A model generated the notes under the pieces. It was given only the letters and a program-made list of their open reading frames with translations, did not search any database and had not been told where the DNA came from. From Algoriphagus resistens (GTDB taxonomy: Bacteria > Bacteroidota > Bacteroidia > Cytophagales > Cyclobacteriaceae): a DNA stretch of 64,000 nucleotides. This document shows positions 54,573 through 63,302 of this stretch, one piece after another. How positions within the stretch are numbered: the first letter of the stretch is position 1; every line of letters begins with the position of its first letter. The position numbers and the translations under genes are program-made. The DNA lies in assembly GCF_001442615.1 (NCBI RefSeq), contig NZ_LMXN01000005.1:310001-374000 (forward strand). Direction: 5' to 3'.

Positions 54573-54890
54573 ATGATCAAGTACAGCATCAATAGAGGTA
54601 TCAACAAGCCCATGGAGTTTAAGGGGCTGAAAGCGCAGTATATCGGATATCTGGCGGCAGGCCTGGGACTTACGCTGATTGCATTCGCAATCGGCTATGT
54701 CATGGGGATGTCCATGTATAGCTGTCTTGGGGTGGCGGTGGTGCTGGCAACAGCGGATTTTGTGCTGGTGTTCCACCTGAGTGCTACCTATGGTGAGCAT
54801 GGTCTGATGAAGAAAATGGCCCAAAATCACGTGCCGGTCAGTGTGATAATCAGAAGCAGGAAAATCTTTTATAACCTGATAAAAAGCTGA
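54573..54890 (+). CDS. traF: DUF4133 conjugative protein TraF
   Basis: TraF is a VirB3-like inner-membrane protein. The 105 residues show INRGINKPMEFKGLKAQYIG, the DUF4133 hallmark, then two membrane helices (YLAAGLGLTLIAFAIGYVMG, LGVAVVLATADFVLVFHLSA) and a basic tail. It lies 2 bp before traG. Confidence 0.9.
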   Translation: MIKYSINRGINKPMEFKGLKAQYIGYLAAGLGLTLIAFAIGYVMGMSMYSCLGVAVVLATADFVLVFHLSATYGEHGLMKKMAQNHVPVSVIIRSRKIFYNLIKS

Positions 54891-54892
54891 TC

Positions 54893-57334
54893 ATGGAACT
54901 GGAGCAACTATTTCCACTTTACAAAGTGGAGCATGAGCTGATCCTTTCCCGGGTGGGGGATATGACCGCAGCCTTTGAAGTGGGATTGCCTGAACTGTTT
55001 TCACTTAGTTCTGCGGGATTTGAGGCTGTCCACCATGCCTGGAACAAGGCGGCAGGGGTGTTAGGGGGAAATACCATACTGCACAAACAGGATTGGTTTG
55101 TTGACGGCTCCTATCAGGCGCGATTTGAAGGACAGGATCATTCCTTCCTTTCACTTTCCAGTGAGCGCTTCTTTGCGGAACGGCCGCATCTTAACCACCG
55201 CTGCTTACTGTATATCACCAAAAGACCCAGGGGAAGTAAGCTTGGGAATTCGGCTGTTTCCAATCTGCTGAGAAAAACACTCGTTCCGATAGAAATCCTG
55301 GAAGGCAGTGCAACGGAAGAGTTCCAGAATGTACTCGGACAGCTTGCCCAGATTCTTGGCGATGCCGGGATTGGATTGAAGCGGTTGAATGGGGAGCAAT
55401 TGACTGGAACCCCGCTAAAGCCAGGTATTTTGGAGGAATACTTAAATCTTGGTGGGGTGGGTATGCTTTCGGATATCCAGTTTAAACCGGAGTGGAAAAT
55501 AGGAAGCAGGTATGTACAGCTCTATAGTCTGGGGGAGGTGGAGAATCTGCCTTCCACGGTCAGTCCCCATAGAAGTTATGAACCCTACGGGACCGATCAG
55601 AGCGAATTTCCAATCGGCTTTTCCACGCCTGTTTGTACCCTGCTTCCCTGTAATCATATCTATAACCAGGTCCTGTTTGTTGAAGATCACCAAAAGAAGT
55701 TAAAAGAGCTGGAATCCAAGAGGCAACGGCTGGAGTCTCTGGCCAACTATTCCAGAGAGAATGCCATTGCACGGGATGCTACAGCCGAATTTCTAAACGA
55801 GGCTATTTCCACAGGAAGAAAGGCGGTTAAGGCACATTTTAATGTAATGTGCTGGACAGATAGATCCGAAGATCTAGGGATGCTGAGAAACCATGCAGCC
55901 GGTGCGCTGGCCAAGATGAATGTGGTGCCCAAACAGGAAACCGTCGGCGCTCCGCAGATTTTCTGGGCAGGCCTTCCGGGAAATGAAGCTGCTTTTCCGG
56001 TGAATGAAACCTTCGATACGTTTATCGGGCAGGCGACCTGCTTTTTTAATCTGGAAACCCATTACAGGACTTCCCGAAGTCCAGTAGGAATACGTTTGGG
56101 AGACCGGATCACAGGGTATCCTGTCCATGTGGATATTTCCGATGAGCCGATGAAGCAGGGGCTGATCACCAACCGAAACAAGTTTGTGCTGGGACCCTCG
56201 GGCTCAGGGAAATCCTTTCTGACCAATCACCTGATGCGGTCTTACTATGAACAAGGTACACATGTGGTATTAGTCGATGTGGGTCATTCCTACCATGGAC
56301 TCTGCGAGATGGTCGGTGGATATTATTTTACTTACGAACAGGACAGTCCGATCCGCTTCAATCCCTTTCATGTGGAAGGGAGAAAACGGCCGGAAACCGA
56401 AAAGAAGGAAAGTCTGAAAACCCTACTCATCGCGTTGTGGAAAAAAGAGGATGAGGTATTCAGGCGCTCAGAGTATGTGGCAATTTCCAATGCGTTGTCC
56501 GGGTATTTTGGGCTCTTGGAAAAGAACCCGGAGATCTTCCCCTGCTTCGACACCTTTTATGATTTTCTGAACAATGAATTTAGGGATGTTTTAAAGCGGG
56601 ATGGTGTAAGGGAGCATGACTTCGATGTGGACAATTTTATGTATGTGTTGCGCCCGTATTACCGGGGAGGGGAGTTTGACTACCTGCTGAATGCCCGGGA
56701 AAATCTGGATCTGCTGCAGCAGCGCTTTATAGTTTTTGAACTGGATAACATCAAGGATCATCCCATTCTGTTTCCGGTGGTGACCCTGATGATCATGGAG
56801 ATATTTATTTCCAAAATGCGGAAACTGAAGGGTATCCGAAAGATCATCCTGATTGAGGAAGCCTGGAAAGCCATAGCTAAAGAAGGGATGGCAGAGTACA
56901 TCAAGTACCTCTTTAAGACGGTACGGAAATTCTTCGGGGAGGCCATCGTGGTGACCCAGGAAGTGGAGGACATCATGTCGAGCCCGATCATCAAAAATGC
57001 CATCATCAACAATGCGGATGTGAAGATCCTGCTGGATCAGAGCAAGTACCAGAACAAGTTTAAAGACATACAGGAGTTGCTGGGACTGACCGATCAGGAG
57101 AAGGCAATTATTCTATCGATGAACAAAGCCAAAGAGGTCGGCAGGAATTACAAGGAGGTGTACATCAGTACCTACAAAAAGGTATACCGTGTGGAAGTGA
57201 GCCGGGAAGAGTACCTCACTTATACGACTGAGGAGCGGGAGAAAATGCAGGTGGAGGAATACACCCTAAAATACGGTAACCGCAAAAAGGCCATACAGAT
57301 CCTGGCCGAAGAACTCAACAACCAGCAGTCATGA
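54893..57334 (+). CDS. traG: TraG, VirB4-like conjugation ATPase
   Basis: TraG is the motor ATPase of the mating apparatus, homologous to VirB4. It has 813 residues with Walker A GPSGSGKS (about 433-440) and Walker B KIILIEEAWK (about 650-659), where two acidic residues end the strand. The RecA-like C-terminal domain and the VirB4 N-terminal domain are complete. The C terminus (YTLKYGNRKKAIQILAEEL) is typical of Bacteroidota TraG. It overlaps the next gene by 4 bp (ATGA). No lesion is seen. Confidence 0.95.
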   Translation: MELEQLFPLYKVEHELILSRVGDMTAAFEVGLPELFSLSSAGFEAVHHAWNKAAGVLGGNTILHKQDWFVDGSYQARFEGQDHSFLSLSSERFFAERPHLNHRCLLYITKRPRGSKLGNSAVSNLLRKTLVPIEILEGSATEEFQNVLGQLAQILGDAGIGLKRLNGEQLTGTPLKPGILEEYLNLGGVGMLSDIQFKPEWKIGSRYVQLYSLGEVENLPSTVSPHRSYEPYGTDQSEFPIGFSTPVCTLLPCNHIYNQVLFVEDHQKKLKELESKRQRLESLANYSRENAIARDATAEFLNEAISTGRKAVKAHFNVMCWTDRSEDLGMLRNHAAGALAKMNVVPKQETVGAPQIFWAGLPGNEAAFPVNETFDTFIGQATCFFNLETHYRTSRSPVGIRLGDRITGYPVHVDISDEPMKQGLITNRNKFVLGPSGSGKSFLTNHLMRSYYEQGTHVVLVDVGHSYHGLCEMVGGYYFTYEQDSPIRFNPFHVEGRKRPETEKKESLKTLLIALWKKEDEVFRRSEYVAISNALSGYFGLLEKNPEIFPCFDTFYDFLNNEFRDVLKRDGVREHDFDVDNFMYVLRPYYRGGEFDYLLNARENLDLLQQRFIVFELDNIKDHPILFPVVTLMIMEIFISKMRKLKGIRKIILIEEAWKAIAKEGMAEYIKYLFKTVRKFFGEAIVVTQEVEDIMSSPIIKNAIINNADVKILLDQSKYQNKFKDIQELLGLTDQEKAIILSMNKAKEVGRNYKEVYISTYKKVYRVEVSREEYLTYTTEEREKMQVEEYTLKYGNRKKAIQILAEELNNQQS

Positions 57335-58026
57335 ACATCAGAAAAAGAATTATTGCTATGAGTATTCCGCTGACTATTGGATTTACGGTACTGCCCAGCC
57401 AAAATGCTACTGCAGTACCGATTAATGTAATTATTGAGGTGATTAAGGCAGCGGTGAAGAAAGTCATCCAGGCGATTGATCTGAAAATCCAGCGTCTTCA
57501 GAACCAAACTATCTGGCTTCAGAATGCACAGAAGGTTTTGGAGAATAAACTGAGCAAGCTCAAGCTTCAGGAGATTTCTGATTGGACTGAAAAGCAGCGG
57601 AAGCAATACGACGAGCTCTTTGAGGAACTCTGGAAGGTCAAGCGGATCATAGCACAGTTTCAGCGGGTGCGGGATATTGCCGCTATGCAAAAACAGCTGG
57701 TCAGGGAATATCAAAATACCTGGGGGCTGATCAACAGTTCTGCTGTATTGGCATGGGAGGAAAAGAAGGTGATCAGTGGGGTATATCAACAAATCCTTGA
57801 GGAGTCGCTGCAGAATCTCAGCCATCTAACAGGGGTGATGACTTCATTTACCACCCAGATGAATGATGCAGACCGATTGGCTTCCCTTCATCTGGCGGAG
57901 GACAGAATCCGCAAAAATCTGGTGGATTTAAGATCGGTTAATTCACGGAATATGCGCCTAATCCATTCCCGTGAATTACTACCGCTCAACAACCTAAAAC
58001 AGAACTATGATTTGGATGAACAGTAA
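57331..58026 (+). CDS. traI: TraI-like conjugation protein (VirB5-type position)
   Basis: A signal-like N terminus is followed by an all-helical, coiled-coil body of 231 residues (AAVKKVIQAIDLKIQRLQNQ, TIWLQNAQKVLENKLSKLKL). This segment is highly characteristic of the Bacteroidota TraI family, which lies after traG. It is probably periplasmic and part of the mating channel. Its end overlaps the start of the next gene. Confidence 0.8.
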   Translation: MNIRKRIIAMSIPLTIGFTVLPSQNATAVPINVIIEVIKAAVKKVIQAIDLKIQRLQNQTIWLQNAQKVLENKLSKLKLQEISDWTEKQRKQYDELFEELWKVKRIIAQFQRVRDIAAMQKQLVREYQNTWGLINSSAVLAWEEKKVISGVYQQILEESLQNLSHLTGVMTSFTTQMNDADRLASLHLAEDRIRKNLVDLRSVNSRNMRLIHSRELLPLNNLKQNYDLDEQ

Positions 58027-58681
58027 CTATTCCTGGGGAGTAAGCAGGGTAATTCTCCTGCTGGTAATGATGTGTTTTGGGCTATGTGTAACCGCACAGA
58101 CCCTGGCGGAGTGGACCAAGCAAAAGAAGCTGCAGACCAGCTACAAACTCAATCAGATAGTTGCGCTCTCTGCCTATCTGGAGGTGGCAAAAAAAGGATA
58201 TGAGGTAGCTAGGGTAGGATGGAGTCTGATCGGAGACATTCAGGACGGTGAATTCTCACTTCACTCAAATTACTTCGGATCCTTGGCAGCTGTCCATCCT
58301 GTAGTCCGGGATTATCCGATTGCGCTGGAAATACTGAACCTGTATAGACAGATTAACAGCGAGGTGGATTGGATGGATTATTATTTGATTGATCAGACGA
58401 TGCTGGAAGATCGGGAGATTTTGGCTGTCAAAAGCTTCAATTGGAAAATTGAAGAGGAGTCCGGTTTTGTCATGGGTGAACTCAGGGAATTACTGACTTC
58501 GGATAGCTATGAAATGGATGATGGGGAGCGGCTGGCTGCGATAGATGGATTGTACGTCGGGATCCAGCAGCTTTTTCAAGCCTTGAAGGCCTACAATGGG
58601 CGAATCCGAACATTGGAAATGCACAGGAAAAGGAAAGAAATCCAACAGCAACAGCTTAACAGTTTCTATGATGTCAGGTAA
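58007..58681 (+). CDS. conjugation-locus secreted helical protein, first of a tandem pair
   Basis: A signal anchor (VILLLVMMCFGLCVTAQ) precedes a helical domain with KKGYEVARVGWSLIGDI and GEFSLHSNYFGSL. The next gene has the same pattern, so the two are paralogs. The family is often labelled TerB-like or conjugal transfer protein. ATG 58007 and ATG 58016 are both possible starts. Each gene in this stretch overlaps its neighbour, indicating a single translation unit. Confidence 0.7.
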   Translation: MIWMNSNYSWGVSRVILLLVMMCFGLCVTAQTLAEWTKQKKLQTSYKLNQIVALSAYLEVAKKGYEVARVGWSLIGDIQDGEFSLHSNYFGSLAAVHPVVRDYPIALEILNLYRQINSEVDWMDYYLIDQTMLEDREILAVKSFNWKIEEESGFVMGELRELLTSDSYEMDDGERLAAIDGLYVGIQQLFQALKAYNGRIRTLEMHRKRKEIQQQQLNSFYDVR

Positions 58682-59318
58682 AATCAAACAACTTATTTGG
58701 CTCGGGATGATTCTGGTTGCGGTACTTAAACCTACTCTTGGAGTCAGTCAGACGCACGAGATTACGCAGCTTGTCCTCAATTATGAGAAGCTCATCCAGA
58801 TGAAAAAAATACTCGACAACATGTATAAAGGCTATACCATATTGGACAAGGGGTATAATACAGTCAAAGGAATAGCCGAAGGAAATTTCAGGCTCCACGA
58901 GGCATTTTTGAATGAACTCCTTACCGTGAGTCCTGAAGTCAGAAAATATTATAGGGTAGCCGAAATCATCCAATACCAGCAGCGGATTCTAAGCGAATAT
59001 AAATCCACCTATACTAAGGTTGCCGATGGGGATTCTTTTTCTGTTGCGGAGCTCGCATTTCTGGTGGAAATGTATGAAGGACTGTTTAAAGCTTCGCTGC
59101 GTAATCTCGATGAGCTGGTACTGATTCTCACGGCAGGGGAGTTGCGAATGTCGGACTTCGAAAGATTGGAAGCCATTGATCGCCTGCATAGGGAAATGTC
59201 AGGATTGTTGGTCTCTCTACGGGAAATAAACAGTGAGATTAATTTACTTGGTAACCAACGAAATAGAATAAGAAATGAACGTAAGTCCATTCTGGAATTA
59301 AACGGAATTAATCGATGA
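58668..59318 (+). CDS. conjugation-locus secreted helical protein, second of a tandem pair
   Basis: I start at ATG 58668, where a signal peptide begins (LIWLGMILVAVLKPTLG); an upstream ATG at 58596 would add 24 residues unlike a signal. The body has YKGYTILDKGYNTVKGIAEG and NFRLHEAFLNELLTVSPEVR, matching the first protein in spacing (KGY...G...I..G.F.LH...L..V.P.VR). It ends overlapping traJ by 4 bp. The role in the apparatus is unknown. Confidence 0.75.
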   Translation: MMSGKIKQLIWLGMILVAVLKPTLGVSQTHEITQLVLNYEKLIQMKKILDNMYKGYTILDKGYNTVKGIAEGNFRLHEAFLNELLTVSPEVRKYYRVAEIIQYQQRILSEYKSTYTKVADGDSFSVAELAFLVEMYEGLFKASLRNLDELVLILTAGELRMSDFERLEAIDRLHREMSGLLVSLREINSEINLLGNQRNRIRNERKSILELNGINR

Positions 59319-60298
59319 GAACACAAGCCATTTTGCTGGTGGGAATCCTATTCCTGCTCACCCAATCTGCCCATGCACAGACTATTTCAGGGGAGGTGGA
59401 AGGGCTGCATGAGGTATTGTCCAGGTTATATGACGAAATGATTCCGCTGGCCAATGGGCTGATCACCGTCGCAAGAGCGTTGGCAGGATTTGCAGCCATC
59501 TGGTATATCAGCATGCGGGTGTGGGGTCATATTGCACGCTCGGAACCTATTGATATGTATCCATTGCTTCGCCCTTTTGCAATAGGGTTGGCAATTATGC
59601 TTTTTCCGCAGGTGCTTGCCGTGATCAACGGGACCATGTCCCCGATTATCCGTGCTACCTCTGAAATGGTGGAAGGTAGTAACCTGGCCATTGCAAGGCA
59701 TATAGAAGAAATGGAAACTGCGGAACCGGAGCCTTATATGAGTTACCTCAACGAAAGTGCAGCTGAACACCATCCGGAAAATATAAAGGAGGTGGGTTTG
59801 TGGGAGCGGATGACCAATGAGCTTTTCGTGTTCAATCTGAAAGCTATTGTCAGCAAGCTGATTTCAGAGTTTTTGCAGCTGCTGTTTTTTGCAGCTGCCC
59901 TCTGTATTAACACCGTCCGCACCTTTCAGCTGATAGTGCTTTCCATTCTTGGTCCGCTCGTCTTTGGTCTGTCTGTCTTTGATGGGTTCCAGCATACAAT
60001 GGCGGCTTGGTTTGCGCGCTACATCAATGTGTCCATGTGGCTTCCGGTTGCCAATATCTTTGGTGCCATCATCGCAAAAATCCAACTCAATATGATGGTA
60101 CTGGATGGGGATTTTACGGCCTCGGTAGGCTACTTGGTCTTCATGATCATTGCCATTATCGGTTATATGACGGTGCCCAATGTGGCGGGATTTATTGTAC
60201 AGCCTGGTGGTAGGGATGGGCTTCTCAATAATGCCACAGGGGCAGCCAAGTCCGGTGCGTTGGGTGGAACCCGGGTTATTCAACAAGTCATCAAATAA
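59315..60298 (+). CDS. traJ: TraJ, VirB6/TrbL-like inner-membrane channel protein
   Basis: After a signal peptide (ILLVGILFLLTQSAHAQ) the 327 residues contain about six membrane helices (for example ITVARALAGFAAIWYISM, GYLVFMIIAIIGYMTVPNVA). Many Bacteroidota TraJ proteins share the C-terminal VPNVAGFIVQPGG motif seen here. It is the polytopic channel component of the mating apparatus. Its start overlaps the preceding stop by 4 bp. Confidence 0.9.
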   Translation: MRTQAILLVGILFLLTQSAHAQTISGEVEGLHEVLSRLYDEMIPLANGLITVARALAGFAAIWYISMRVWGHIARSEPIDMYPLLRPFAIGLAIMLFPQVLAVINGTMSPIIRATSEMVEGSNLAIARHIEEMETAEPEPYMSYLNESAAEHHPENIKEVGLWERMTNELFVFNLKAIVSKLISEFLQLLFFAAALCINTVRTFQLIVLSILGPLVFGLSVFDGFQHTMAAWFARYINVSMWLPVANIFGAIIAKIQLNMMVLDGDFTASVGYLVFMIIAIIGYMTVPNVAGFIVQPGGRDGLLNNATGAAKSGALGGTRVIQQVIK

Positions 60299-60304
60299 GG
60301 GCCT

Positions 60305-60922
60305 ATGTTTCAAAATCTAAAAAATCTGGATACCGCTTTCCGCCATGTCAAATACCTCTCCTTTGCAGTTACTCTGGGTTCTTTGTGCCTGTCTGGATAC
60401 CTGGGGATGAAGGCAATACAGGCAACCCAAGCAGCACAGGAACGGATCTATATCCTGGCAGAAGGGAAAGCGCTGGAAGCTTTTTCGGCTACTAAAAAAG
60501 AAAATATACCGGTAGAGGCAAGGGATCATGTGACCATGTTCCATCATTATTTCTTCTCTCTGAGTCCGGACGAAAACTTCATCAGGGAGCAAGTGTCCAA
60601 GAGCCTGTATCTGGCGGATGGTTCTGCCAAGAAAGTCTATGACAACCTGCGGGAAAGGGGCTATTACACAGAAATCGTATCAGCCAATATGAATCAGACC
60701 GTGGAGACGGACAGTGTGAACATCTCGATGGATTCTTATCCTTTTATTTTCAGGTTTTACGGAAAGCAAAAGATCATCCGGCCTACTTCGGTGGTGACCA
60801 GAAGTCTGATCACCAAAGGAAGGCTGCGGCATATTGACCGCACGGATCAGAATCCCCACGGATTTCTGATTGAAAACTGGGAAACCCTTTCCAACGAAAC
60901 GATAACGGTGCAGAAACGATGA
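60305..60922 (+). CDS. traK: TraK, VirB8-like conjugation protein
   Basis: The 205 residues have one N-terminal membrane helix (YLSFAVTLGSLCLSGYLGM) and a periplasmic domain with DHVTMFHHYFFSLSPDENFI, the TraK hallmark. A beta-rich end follows (YPFIFRFYGKQKIIRP). The fold is VirB8-like. It shares ATGA with the next gene. Confidence 0.9.
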   Translation: MFQNLKNLDTAFRHVKYLSFAVTLGSLCLSGYLGMKAIQATQAAQERIYILAEGKALEAFSATKKENIPVEARDHVTMFHHYFFSLSPDENFIREQVSKSLYLADGSAKKVYDNLRERGYYTEIVSANMNQTVETDSVNISMDSYPFIFRFYGKQKIIRPTSVVTRSLITKGRLRHIDRTDQNPHGFLIENWETLSNETITVQKR

Positions 60923-61194
60923 GGATACTGGGGATTACTGTTTCGGTTGCAATTCAGGAAAGTGCCTTTCTTGAAAAATATGCTTCTCTGCTTTCCAATA
61001 AGGTCAACCGGCTCCCGGAGCAGGCAAAAAAGCAATTGATACTTGCTTTTATCCTGCTTTCTAGTGCGGTGCTAGGGGGTAGTCTGATGCTGGGAATACC
61101 CACAGAAACTACCGATTCCCTGCGTATCCCTGCCTGGGAACCTCCGCTGATTTATTACGACTCACTGCTCCACAAACCAATAACCAATCCATAA
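60919..61194 (+). CDS. traL: TraL-like small conjugation protein
   Basis: The 91 residues have a soluble N terminus and one membrane helix (LILAFILLSSAVLGGSLML). The short periplasmic tail is Pro-rich. Sequence is weakly conserved; the assignment rests mainly on position between traK and traM and on size. Confidence 0.65.
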   Translation: MRILGITVSVAIQESAFLEKYASLLSNKVNRLPEQAKKQLILAFILLSSAVLGGSLMLGIPTETTDSLRIPAWEPPLIYYDSLLHKPITNP

Positions 61195-61195
61195 C

Positions 61196-62434
61196 ATGCA
61201 ACAGCTAACTGAAAAACAGAAAAAAGAACGCAAATTTTTACTTGCACTTCCCATCCTTACCCTCCCATTCCTTTGTCTTGCCTTCTGGGCCATGGGCGGA
61301 GGTACGGGTGAACCAGGTATAGACGAACAGCAGAAAGGATTGAACATGACGCTACCCGAAGCCCAGGTTGAATCGCACGCGTTGAACAAACTGGAATCCT
61401 ATGAACAGGCGGAAAAAAGGGCTTCGCAGGTACGGGAGCAAAGGAGGATGGATCCATTTGCCGATAGTTCAACAGAGAAAGAGGATACTTCACCTCGTTC
61501 TATTGCACACACAGGACAGGAAAGTACACTTCAGGAAACGGAAAACGAGGTGCAGGAAAAATTGTTTACCCTGGAAAAACTACTAAACCAACCGGATCTA
61601 CGGCAGGAACCTGTCGGGCAAGAAATTGTCCCGGTTGAATCCGAAGCACCGGGGCAGGGGGGTGCTTCTGGCGATCCTGATCTGCAAAGGCTGGAAGTCC
61701 TGATGGCATCTGTTATCGCCCCTGAAATGGAAGACCCTGAGATGGAGCGGATTGATTCCATGCTGGATAAATTACTTGATGTACAGCATCCACAACGGGT
61801 TCATGAACGCATGTCACAGACAAATGAACGGGAAGGAGAGGCTGTTTTTTCTGTCAGTTTGGATCGGGATAGTCCTCAAACGGAGTATTTTGAGGAACCT
61901 GCCTATCCACAAAGGGAACGAAATGGGTTCTATTCACTGGATAACGATAAGCAGCAATCCTTTGCTACCATTCGGTCTGCTATTACTGCACAGGTGACCA
62001 AAGATCAGGAAGTGGTAACGGGTGCTTCCATCCAAATGGAACTGACCCAGTCCGTATTCATTGATGGGGTGGAATTTTTAGCGGGTACGCCTGTAACCGG
62101 AGTCTGTACCCTTAACGGTGAACGGCTGAATATTGAAGTCCAACGCATCCGTTCCGGTAATCTGATCATTCCGGTCAATCTAAACGTGGTGGATCTGGAT
62201 GCACTCCCCGGAATAAAGATCCCCAATGCCATCACCCGTGATGCGGTCAAGCAAGGAGCTGGTGACGGGATCCAGTCCATGAATATGATGGGGATGTCAT
62301 CCTCCTGGGAGGCGCAGGCTTCCATGGCCGGGATGGAAACAGTAAAAGGCATCCTGTCCAAAAAAACAAAATTGGTTAAAGTAACCGTCAAAGCAGGCCA
62401 TCCGGTTCTCTTGACGGATCTTTCCGGCAATTGA
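61196..62434 (+). CDS. traM: TraM, VirB10-like conjugation protein
   Basis: An N-terminal membrane helix (FLLALPILTLPFLCLAFWAM) is followed by a long acidic, Gln/Glu-rich disordered region (about 45-245). The C-terminal beta domain (about 255-412) has SIQMELTQSVFIDGVEFLAG, VDLDALPGIKIPNAI, and HPVLLTDLSG. This layout is that of Bacteroidota TraM, the VirB10-like bridge between inner membrane and outer ring. It starts 1 bp after traL. Confidence 0.92.
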   Translation: MQQLTEKQKKERKFLLALPILTLPFLCLAFWAMGGGTGEPGIDEQQKGLNMTLPEAQVESHALNKLESYEQAEKRASQVREQRRMDPFADSSTEKEDTSPRSIAHTGQESTLQETENEVQEKLFTLEKLLNQPDLRQEPVGQEIVPVESEAPGQGGASGDPDLQRLEVLMASVIAPEMEDPEMERIDSMLDKLLDVQHPQRVHERMSQTNEREGEAVFSVSLDRDSPQTEYFEEPAYPQRERNGFYSLDNDKQQSFATIRSAITAQVTKDQEVVTGASIQMELTQSVFIDGVEFLAGTPVTGVCTLNGERLNIEVQRIRSGNLIIPVNLNVVDLDALPGIKIPNAITRDAVKQGAGDGIQSMNMMGMSSSWEAQASMAGMETVKGILSKKTKLVKVTVKAGHPVLLTDLSGN

Positions 62435-62455
62435 TTATCCACTAAAAAACAATAC

Positions 62456-63295
62456 ATGATGAGAATTTCAATGCTATTGATAGCGTTTGCGCTATCCCGG
62501 ATTTGCTGTGCCCAACTAGTTCATGAGGCACAGACGGAAACGTATCCGATTCAGATCGGATGGGACAAAACCACTGTGCTGGTTTTTCCTTATGAAGTGG
62601 TCAGTGCGGATTTTGGAAGTCCGGCTGTGCTGTCCCAAAAGGACAAAGCTGCTCCCAACGTGCTGAAGCTGAAAGCTGGAGTAAGACATTTTGCTTCCAC
62701 GAGTATGTATGTCATTACAACAGAAGGCAAACTGTATCCTTTTACGGTGGGCTTCACAGAATATCCGGATGCCAGACCCATTGATATGGGAAAGCAACAG
62801 GAAGTCGAATATGCCAAAGCCCTGTTGGAAGGATCGGTAATGAACGCGGCTGACATTTCTGCTGTGATCAATGACCTGTCCCAGCGGACTCCCGATAGAT
62901 TATTCTGGGGAAAAAAGAGGGGTATGATCCGGTTGGGACTGGGGGAACTAGTTGAGAAGGAGGGGGTGCTCTTCCTTCAACTGGCAGTTGAAAATGAAAG
63001 CCGGGTGGACTATCTGCCAAAAAAATGGCTGTTCACAGTTCAGGACAAAAAGCAGACGAAACGCACTGCGATCAGAGAACTGACCATGGAACCGATAGCT
63101 TTCAGTCCATTTCAAGGTGTTGGCGGTAAGTCAGCAGGGTTGGCCGTCTTTGCATTTCCCCGTTTTACCATCTCTGATGCAAAGGAACTTTCCATTCAGA
63201 TTTTTGAAAGCAATGGTGACCGCAATCCGGTCGTGACGCTCTCAGGGAAGAAACTGCTTCAGGTTAATCCCATTTTAATTTCTAACCAAAAATAA
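62456..63295 (+). CDS. traN: TraN (DUF4138), VirB9-like outer-membrane complex protein
   Basis: A signal peptide (ISMLLIAFALSRICCAQ) is followed by beta-rich sequence: IQIGWDKTTVLVFPYEVVSA, ASTSMYVITTEGKLYPFTV, and PKKWLFTVQDKKQT. This is the DUF4138 pattern. TraN forms the outer-membrane core with TraM. The 279 residues are complete and close the conserved tra block. Confidence 0.92.
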   Translation: MMRISMLLIAFALSRICCAQLVHEAQTETYPIQIGWDKTTVLVFPYEVVSADFGSPAVLSQKDKAAPNVLKLKAGVRHFASTSMYVITTEGKLYPFTVGFTEYPDARPIDMGKQQEVEYAKALLEGSVMNAADISAVINDLSQRTPDRLFWGKKRGMIRLGLGELVEKEGVLFLQLAVENESRVDYLPKKWLFTVQDKKQTKRTAIRELTMEPIAFSPFQGVGGKSAGLAVFAFPRFTISDAKELSIQIFESNGDRNPVVTLSGKKLLQVNPILISNQK

Positions 63296-63302
63296 CCCAA
63301 TC

